Assembly (NCBI RefSeq): GCF_900156525.1 | Contig: NZ_FTPS01000001.1 | Coordinates: 2,170,001 to 2,234,000 of the forward strand | Origin: Pontibaca methylaminivorans | Lineage (GTDB): Bacteria; Pseudomonadota; Alphaproteobacteria; Rhodobacterales; Rhodobacteraceae | Direction of reading: 5' to 3' | DNA length: 64,000 bases | Shown here: piece after piece, positions 54,753 through 61,561 of the stretch | Position numbering within the stretch: the stretch's first letter is position 1 | How the letters are laid out: each line of letters opens with the position of its first letter | Notes under the pieces: generated by a model | What the model saw: the letters and a program-made list of their open reading frames with translations, nothing else | What the model was told of the DNA's origin: nothing | Databases searched by the model: none | Made by a program: the position numbers and the translations under genes

Positions 54753-56302
54753 ATATGCAAAGTCCCCATGTTGCGCTGCGCGCTGCACTCTACCTGCGCG
54801 TCTCCACCACGCGGCAGGCAGAGCATGACGTGTCGATCCCCGACCAGCGCAAGCAGGGCGAAGCCTATTGCGCCTCACGTGGCTATCAGCTTGTCGAAAC
54901 CTTCGTGGAAGCGGGCGCTTCGGCCACCAATGACCGCCGCCCCGAGTTTCAACGGATGATCGAGGCCGGCACGTCCAAGCCCGCGCCTTTCGATGTTGTC
55001 GTGGTCCATTCGTTCAGCCGGTTCTTCCGCGATCACTTCGAGCTGGAGTTCAACGTCAGGAAGCTCGCCAAGAACGGCGTCAAGCTGGTGTCAATCACGC
55101 AGGAAATGGGCGACGACCCCATGCACGTCATGATGCGGCAGATCATGGCGCTGTTCGACGAATACCAGTCGAAGGAGAACGGCAAGCACGTCATGCGGGC
55201 CTTGAAGGAGAATGCGCGGCAAGGCTTCTGGAACGGCTCCCTTCCTCCCATCGGCTACCGTGTTGTCGATGCCGAGCAGCGCGGCGCGAAGATGAAGAAG
55301 AAGCTGGAGGTTGACCCGCTCCATGCCGACACCGTGCGGCTGATCTTCCGTCTCGCATCGGAAGGCGACGGCACGTCCGGCCCCATGGGCGTCAAGAACA
55401 TCGTCAACCACCTGAACAAGCATCGCATGTTCACTCGCAACGGCGGGCGTTGGGGTATCGGCCAGCTTCATCGTGTTCTGACCCGCCGCACCTATATCGG
55501 CGAGCATCGCTTCAATCGCCGCTCCAACAAGGGCGTGGTGAAGCCCGAGGAAGAAATCGTCACTGTCGCGGTGCCGCCCCTGATCGACCTTGAGATATTC
55601 GAGGCCGTGCAGAATCGGTTGAAGGTCAACAATCCGAAGGTGACGCCGCCGCGTGTCGTCAGCGGCCCGAACCTGCTGACGGGCATTTGCCATTGCGGCA
55701 ATTGCGGAGGCGCGATGACGCTGCGCACCGGCAAGAACGGCCGCTATCGCTATTATGCCTGCTCGATTCGGGCACGGCAGGGCGAAACCGGCTGCAAGGG
55801 CCGCGCGATCCCGATGGACAAGCTCGACCGCATCGTGGTCAGCCACATCGAGGAAAGGCTGCTGGACCCCGAGCGGATCGAAGATGTGCTCGCCTCGCTG
55901 CTAGATCGCCGGCAGGAGAGCGTCGAGCGGCGCGGCCAGCACATCGCCGAATTGAACCAGCGCGCGGCCGAGGCCGACATGCGCCTCAAGCGGCTCTACG
56001 AGGCTATCGAGGCCGGTTCGCTCGACCCGGCCGAATCCGCCCTCGGCGAACGCATCGCGGGCCTTACTGCGATACGGGATCAGGCACGGGCCGACGCCGT
56101 AAGGACCGAAGCCATGCTGAAAAACTCGGCCCATAAGGGCCTCACAGGGGCGGCCGTGCGAGAACTGGCGGCCGAGGCCCGCACCGGGCTTCGGCTCGAA
56201 AAGGGCGGCTATCGGCGGGATCACGTCCGGGCTTTCGCCCGAGCCATGTCGAGGTCGCGGACGACGCGATCTACATCAACGGCAGCAAAAACACGCTGTT
56301 GA
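54749..56302 (+). CDS. Large serine recombinase, frameshifted near the C-terminus
   Basis: The 517-residue frame has a resolvase catalytic domain (AALYLRVSTTRQAEHDVSIP with Ser about 17; VVHSFSRFFRD), a Recombinase domain (LPPIGYRVVD), a Zn ribbon (CHCGNCGGAM, YYACS) and a coiled coil (about 390-440). After about residue 498 the frame changes: bases from 56245 continue the expected tail in another frame (HVEVADDAIYINGSKNTLLR, then a GVPGFIPKWR ending) and run straight into tRNA-Ser, while this frame stops at TGA 56300-56302. The shift lies between 56236 and 56246. All catalytic domains are intact, so activity is possible. Confidence 0.85.
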   Translation: MNMQSPHVALRAALYLRVSTTRQAEHDVSIPDQRKQGEAYCASRGYQLVETFVEAGASATNDRRPEFQRMIEAGTSKPAPFDVVVVHSFSRFFRDHFELEFNVRKLAKNGVKLVSITQEMGDDPMHVMMRQIMALFDEYQSKENGKHVMRALKENARQGFWNGSLPPIGYRVVDAEQRGAKMKKKLEVDPLHADTVRLIFRLASEGDGTSGPMGVKNIVNHLNKHRMFTRNGGRWGIGQLHRVLTRRTYIGEHRFNRRSNKGVVKPEEEIVTVAVPPLIDLEIFEAVQNRLKVNNPKVTPPRVVSGPNLLTGICHCGNCGGAMTLRTGKNGRYRYYACSIRARQGETGCKGRAIPMDKLDRIVVSHIEERLLDPERIEDVLASLLDRRQESVERRGQHIAELNQRAAEADMRLKRLYEAIEAGSLDPAESALGERIAGLTAIRDQARADAVRTEAMLKNSAHKGLTGAAVRELAAEARTGLRLEKGGYRRDHVRAFARAMSRSRTTRSTSTAAKTRC

Positions 56303-56367
56303 GGACGCTGATAGCCACTAAGGGAGGGAAATCGGCGGGAATCGGCGTTCCCGGTTTTATACCGAAG

Positions 56368-56457
56368 TGGCGGAGACGATGGGATTCGAACCCACGAGAC
56401 GGTTTCCCGCCTACTCCCTTAGCAGGGGAGCGCCTTCGACCACTCGGCCACGTCTCC
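56368..56457 (-). tRNA. tRNA-Ser (GCT)
   Basis: The minus strand gives a class II cloverleaf with a long variable arm: acceptor GGAGACG/CGTCTCC, anticodon loop CTGCTAA with GCT, variable arm TAGGCGGGAAACCGTCTC, T-arm GGTTCGAATCC, discriminator G and encoded CCA (56368-56370). Its 3' end faces the recombinase gene, the usual geometry for an integration site. Confidence 0.96.
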
Positions 56458-56501
56458 GCGGACGGGTATGCCGCGCGGCTTCGGGGAAGACAAGACGAAA
56501 T

Positions 56502-56531
56502 CGGCCCCCTTTCCGGTCGGAAAGGGGGCCG
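56502..56531 (-). terminator. Intrinsic terminator of the tmo operon
   Basis: A 13-bp perfect stem (56502-56514 with 56519-56531; CGGCCCCCTTTCC/GGAAAGGGGGCCG) and a GGTC loop lie 31 bp beyond the tmoW stop. On the minus strand it is followed by ATTTCGTCTTGTC, which is T-rich. Confidence 0.8.
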
Positions 56532-56562
56532 CGGGAGAAGGCGGAAGGAGAAGGTGCCGCCT

Positions 56563-58527
56563 TTACAGACCCAGCGCCGCGCGACGGCGCGCGCCCCAGG
56601 TCTGAACCAAATGATCGACCAGCAGCCCCATGAAGGCGACCGCAGTCCCGAGGACCAGTCCCTTGCCCACGTCGGCGGCGCTCAGCGCGCGCTGCATCTC
56701 CTGTCCGAGATCCTGCGTGCCGATGAAGGCGGCGATGATCACCATGAACAGCGAGAACATGACCGACTGGTTCAGCCCGACCATGATCGTCGGCAGGGCA
56801 AGCGGCAGGCGCACGTTCCACATGGTCTGGCGATAGGTGGCGCCGGACATGGCGGCGGCCTCGATCATCTCGGGCGGCACGCCGCGCAGCCCCTCGATGG
56901 TGTAGCGGGTGAGGGGGACGGCCGCGAACATCACCACGGCGCCGATCACCGCGACGTCGTTCACGCCGAACAGCATGACCACCGGGATCAGGTAGATGAA
57001 GCTCGGGAAGGTCTGGAGGCTGTCGCAGAGCAGCAGCACCTTGGTCGCCCGGCTTTGCTTGCGCGCGCCCCACATGCCCAGCGGAAAGCCGATCAGCCCC
57101 GCGATCACCACCGAGACGAAGACCGTGTAGACCGTGATCATGGCCCGGTCCCACCAGCCCGACATGGCGATGAAGCCGAAGAAGGCAAGGCACACGAGCG
57201 CCGAGCGCAGGCCGCCCACGGCCCAGCCCGCCGCCGCCAGCAGCAGCAGCACCGCCGAGAAGGGCGCGAACAGGAAGGCGCTGCGCAGCGGGATCAGCAC
57301 CTGCGTGATGAGGAACCAGCGCAGCCACCTGGTGATCGGATCCACGGCACCGATGAACCAGCCCACCGCATCCTCAAGCGGGCCCGCGATGCTGAGCGTG
57401 TGGCGCCGCCCGATCGATTCGAAAAACGGAAACACCTGTGCCAGTGCGACGAGCACCAGCACCACCACGGCCCAGCCGAGCAGCAGGCGGTGGCGGATGA
57501 ACCAGGGCGTGCCCCTGGGGTGGTTCTGCGGCTGCCGCGTCGCCCAGGCGATGGAGCAGCGGTCGAGCATGATCGCGAGCAGCACGATGGTGATGCCGAT
57601 CTCGAAGGAGCGCCCGATCTTCAGCGCCTGCAGCAGTTGCAGCAGCTTCTGTCCGAGCCCGGGCATGCCGATGAAGGCGGCCAGAACCACCATGGCGAGG
57701 CACTGCATGATCACCTGGTTCACGCCGATCAGGATCTCGGTGCGGGCGGTCGGGATGCGCACCGACCAGAGCATCTGGAACCGCGAGGCGCCGCTCATCT
57801 GGCCGCTTTCGATCACCACCTCGGGCACCTTCCTGAGGCCGAGCAGCGTCATGCGGATCATCGGCGGCACCGAAAAGATGATGGTGACCACGGCGCCCGC
57901 CTTGGGGCCGACGCCGATAAAGACGACCACCGGGATCATATAGGCGAAATGCGGCATCGACTGGGCGATGTTCAGCACCGGGTTCAGGATCCGCTCCACC
58001 AGCACCGAGCGCCAGGCGGCGATGCCGAGAAGCAGGCCGGTCAGGATCGAAAACGGGGCGGCGACCATGATCACGGAGAGCGTCTCCATCGACCAGGTCC
58101 ACTGGCCCATGAGCGCGATCCAGCAGAATGTGCCCCCGGAAAGCAGCGCCAGCCGCCAGCCGTTCAGGGCATAGCCGACGAAGGCGGCGCTCGCCGCGAT
58201 CACGGTCCAGGGGATCGGGCCGAGATGGGGCCAGCGGCTCTTGCCGTAGAGCAGGTTCGCCGTCACGTCGAGCAGCCACTGGATCATGTCGGCGATGGTC
58301 CGGGTCACATGGATCAGGCCAAGATCGTCGCGCAGAAATGCGAATGCCGCGTTGATCCAGTCGGCAAAGGGCCAGACCAGCCATTCCGGCGGGCGGACCA
58401 GACCGGCGGGCAGGACGGTCTTGGCAACGATGAGGACGAGCGCCGCCGCCAGCATCACCTGCGCGGTGCGGTGACGGGGCAGGAAGGTGGCGGCGGGTGT
58501 GGCGGCGTTCGTTGTCATGGTGCTCAT
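56563..58527 (-). CDS. tmoW: Quaternary-amine ABC transporter permease with two fused permease domains
   Basis: The 654-residue protein contains two MetI-like permease modules in tandem (about 100-310 and 440-640), each with a clear EAA loop: ESGQMSGASRFQMLWSVRIP and EAAAMSGATYRQTMWNVRLP. About 12-14 TM helices are predicted. The fused form acts as both halves of the channel. The family is ProW/OpuAB; the Tor two-component genes next door favour trimethylamine N-oxide or glycine betaine as substrate. Its start overlaps the ATPase stop (ATGA). Confidence 0.75.
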   Translation of the reverse strand: MSTMTTNAATPAATFLPRHRTAQVMLAAALVLIVAKTVLPAGLVRPPEWLVWPFADWINAAFAFLRDDLGLIHVTRTIADMIQWLLDVTANLLYGKSRWPHLGPIPWTVIAASAAFVGYALNGWRLALLSGGTFCWIALMGQWTWSMETLSVIMVAAPFSILTGLLLGIAAWRSVLVERILNPVLNIAQSMPHFAYMIPVVVFIGVGPKAGAVVTIIFSVPPMIRMTLLGLRKVPEVVIESGQMSGASRFQMLWSVRIPTARTEILIGVNQVIMQCLAMVVLAAFIGMPGLGQKLLQLLQALKIGRSFEIGITIVLLAIMLDRCSIAWATRQPQNHPRGTPWFIRHRLLLGWAVVVLVLVALAQVFPFFESIGRRHTLSIAGPLEDAVGWFIGAVDPITRWLRWFLITQVLIPLRSAFLFAPFSAVLLLLAAAGWAVGGLRSALVCLAFFGFIAMSGWWDRAMITVYTVFVSVVIAGLIGFPLGMWGARKQSRATKVLLLCDSLQTFPSFIYLIPVVMLFGVNDVAVIGAVVMFAAVPLTRYTIEGLRGVPPEMIEAAAMSGATYRQTMWNVRLPLALPTIMVGLNQSVMFSLFMVIIAAFIGTQDLGQEMQRALSAADVGKGLVLGTAVAFMGLLVDHLVQTWGARRRAALGL

Positions 58528-59555
58528 GCGTGGCCTCCTAGCAGAACGTCGAGCGCCGCCTTGCGCGGCAGCACGCCGAGAAGCTTCCCGTCGCTGCCGG
58601 AGACCGGATAGCTGTCGCGCGGATCATTGATGATCTGGCGGGCGAGTTCATGCAGCGTCTGGTCGCCGCCAATGGTGCCGCCTTCGGGCGCGGTGCCGTT
58701 CAGGGGCTGCATCAGCGCCTGCGCCCGCACCACCCGGGCCTTGTCGATTTCATGGGTGAATTTCGCGACATATTCGGTCGCCGGATTCATCACGATCTCG
58801 TCGGGGCGGGCGCATTGCTCGACCGCGCCGTCCTTCATGATGGCGATGCGGTCGGCAAGGCGCAGCGCCTCGTTGAAATCATGGGTGATGAAGACGATGG
58901 TCTTGGACAGCATCTGCTGCAGGCGCAGGAATTCGTCCTGCATCTCGCGGCGGATCAGCGGGTCGAGCGCCGAAAACGGTTCGTCCAGGAACCAGATGTC
59001 GGGTTCGATGGCGAGGCTGCGGGCGATGCCGACGCGCTGCTGCTGGCCGCCGCTCAACTCGCGCGGGAAGTAGTTTTCGCGCCCGGCGAGGCCGACGAGT
59101 TCGATCACCTCCATGGCGCGGGCGCGGCGTTCGTGGCGGTCCTGACCGCGCATCTCGAGCGGAAAGGCCACGTTGTCGAGCACGGTGCGGTGCGGCAGCA
59201 GGCCGAAGCTCTGGAACACCATGCCCATCTTGTTGCGGCGCAGGTCGATCAGCTCGCGTTCGCTGAGCGTGCCGATGTCCTGCCCGTCCACGTGGATTTC
59301 GCCGCCGGTGATCTCGATCAGCCGCGACAGGCAGCGCACGAGGGTCGATTTGCCCGAGCCGGAAAGCCCCATGATGACCAGCATTTCGCCACGCGCAATG
59401 TCGAGCGTGACATCGCGCACCGCGGCGATATAGCCGGCATCGCGGATGCTCTCGAAGCTCGGGGCGCCGTGCAGGGTAGAGAAATAATGTTCGGGACTGG
59501 GCCCGAAGAGCTTCCAGACGCTCTTGCAGGAAATCACGGATTGCTGGGCTGTCAT
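58524..59555 (-). CDS. tmoV: Quaternary-amine ABC transporter ATP-binding protein
   Basis: This 343-residue ATPase of the ProV/OpuAA type has Walker A GLSGSGKST, signature LSGGQQQRVGIAR, Walker B IWFLDEPFSALD and the H-loop ITHDFNEA. After about 265 a CBS-like region (GGDQTLHELARQIINDPRDS) follows, which in OpuA senses ionic strength. ATG 59555 (MTAQQSVIS) is chosen; eight residues upstream are not family-like. It lies between tmoX (171-bp gap with a hairpin) and tmoW. Confidence 0.82.
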   Translation of the reverse strand: MTAQQSVISCKSVWKLFGPSPEHYFSTLHGAPSFESIRDAGYIAAVRDVTLDIARGEMLVIMGLSGSGKSTLVRCLSRLIEITGGEIHVDGQDIGTLSERELIDLRRNKMGMVFQSFGLLPHRTVLDNVAFPLEMRGQDRHERRARAMEVIELVGLAGRENYFPRELSGGQQQRVGIARSLAIEPDIWFLDEPFSALDPLIRREMQDEFLRLQQMLSKTIVFITHDFNEALRLADRIAIMKDGAVEQCARPDEIVMNPATEYVAKFTHEIDKARVVRAQALMQPLNGTAPEGGTIGGDQTLHELARQIINDPRDSYPVSGSDGKLLGVLPRKAALDVLLGGHA

Positions 59556-59573
59556 TGGCTTTTCCCTTCTGGT

Positions 59574-59610
59574 TGCCACTCACCCGGGGGCCAGTCCCGG
59601 GAGAGTGGCA
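59574..59610 (-). other. Intercistronic hairpin between tmoX and tmoV
   Basis: Arms TGCCACTCACCCGGG (59574-59588) and CCCGGGAGAGTGGCA (59596-59610) pair over 14 of 15 positions, with one A/A mismatch and a 7-nt loop. No T run follows on the minus strand. Such hairpins after binding-protein genes protect the upstream mRNA and raise the amount of the binding protein over the membrane parts. Confidence 0.7.
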
Positions 59611-59726
59611 GTCCTGCACGCGCTTCCATGAAGCGGGTCCGTGAAAAGGCGGGCAGGGTTCGGAAATGGATGGTCCGGGGTCGGGCCGGTCGGTCGCCGC
59701 GACCCCGGGCGCGCATCAGGCGCGGA

Positions 59727-60698
<972 letters not shown>

Positions 60699-60732
60699 TT
60701 ACGGCGGTCGAAAATGCCGCCGGATCGTTGCG

Positions 60733-60824
60733 GGGGAGTGATCTCCCCTCGATTCGATCCTAGGGAGCGGTTATGAACATGTCAGACCTTTCCCATGAAC
60801 AGGCTGGTCCGGGATGTGAAACAT
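60733..60824. promoter_or_regulatory. Divergent tmoX/torR control region with tor-box-like repeats
   Basis: Three decamers start at 60771 (TTATGAACAT), 60793 (CCATGAACAG) and 60815 (TGTGAAACAT), spaced exactly 22 bp, two helical turns. Read on the minus strand the first two match the E. coli tor box CTGTTCATAT at 8 of 10 positions each; the third is weaker. Between them and tmoX lies the inverted repeat GGGGAG/CTCCCC (60733-60748). TGTTAACA, a perfect palindrome, lies at 60825-60832. The arrangement suggests that the TorR-like protein activates tmoX and controls itself. Confidence 0.6.
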
Positions 60825-60853
60825 TGTTAACAGTCGCCCCGGGGAGGACGACC

Positions 60854-61561
60854 ATGACAATGCGCGACACACCGCATATCCTCATCATCGAGGATGAACC
60901 CGTCACGCGGGCGACACTTGCCGCCTATCTCGACCAGAGCGGCTATCGCATCAGCGTCGCCGATGATGCAGCGGCGGCCGAAGCGATCCTGGCGGCGGAT
61001 CCGGCCGATCTGCTGCTGATCGACGTCAATCTTTCGGGCAAGGACGGGTTGCAGATCACCCGCGAACAGCGCGCGATTTCCGAGGTCGGGATCATCCTGA
61101 TCAGCGCCCTGACCGAGGATGTGGACCGTATCGTCGGGCTGGAGATCGGCGCCGACGACTATGTCTGCAAGCCGTTCAACCGGCGCGAGCTTCTGGCACG
61201 GATCAAGAACCTGCTGCGGCGCACGACCCAGTTGCGTCATGTCAACAACCGGACGCTGCGCTTCGAGGGGTTCGTTTTCGACATCCTGACCCGCCAGTTG
61301 CACGACCCCAAAGGGCGGCTGATCCCGCTGACCCGGGGCGAATACGAGATCCTGCGGGCGCTCGCCGCGCAGCCGGGCGAAGTGCTGAGCCGGGATGCGC
61401 TGCTGCATGCCATGGCGCGGCGCCACGAAAGCGGATCGGACCGCACCATTGACGTGCTGATCCGGCGCCTGCGCCAGAAGCTTGGCGACGATCCCCGCGC
61501 GGCGCGGTTCATCACCACATCTCACGGCGAAGGCTATGTGTTCACGGCCAACATGGGCTGA
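60854..61561 (+). CDS. torR: TorR-like response regulator
   Basis: This 235-residue OmpR/PhoB-family regulator has a receiver domain (HILIIEDEPVTRATL, LLIDVNLSGKDGLQ with phospho-Asp, LISALTEDVDRI, VCKPFNRREL) and a winged-helix DNA-binding domain (LTRGEYEILRALAAQPGEVLSRDALL, RTIDVLIRRLRQKLGDD, ITTSHGEGYVF). SGKDGLQITRE and the C-terminus resemble TorR. GGGGAGGA lies upstream of ATG 60854, which I prefer to an ATG 81 bases earlier that lies inside a tor-box-like repeat. It is convergent with the torS-like gene, overlapping by 28 bp. Confidence 0.83.
   Translation: MTMRDTPHILIIEDEPVTRATLAAYLDQSGYRISVADDAAAAEAILAADPADLLLIDVNLSGKDGLQITREQRAISEVGIILISALTEDVDRIVGLEIGADDYVCKPFNRRELLARIKNLLRRTTQLRHVNNRTLRFEGFVFDILTRQLHDPKGRLIPLTRGEYEILRALAAQPGEVLSRDALLHAMARRHESGSDRTIDVLIRRLRQKLGDDPRAARFITTSHGEGYVFTANMG

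Noticed and set aside
40990-56370. Direct repeat of the tRNA-Ser 3' end as the left attachment site
   Set aside because: I looked for the tRNA acceptor and T-arm sequence in the intergenic gaps to the left and found no second copy, so the left border of the element is not defined here.
56299-58611. 770-residue plus-strand frame starting in the recombinase tail
   Set aside because: Only the first 30 or so codons are meaningful (displaced recombinase tail). The rest crosses tRNA-Ser and the antisense of tmoW.
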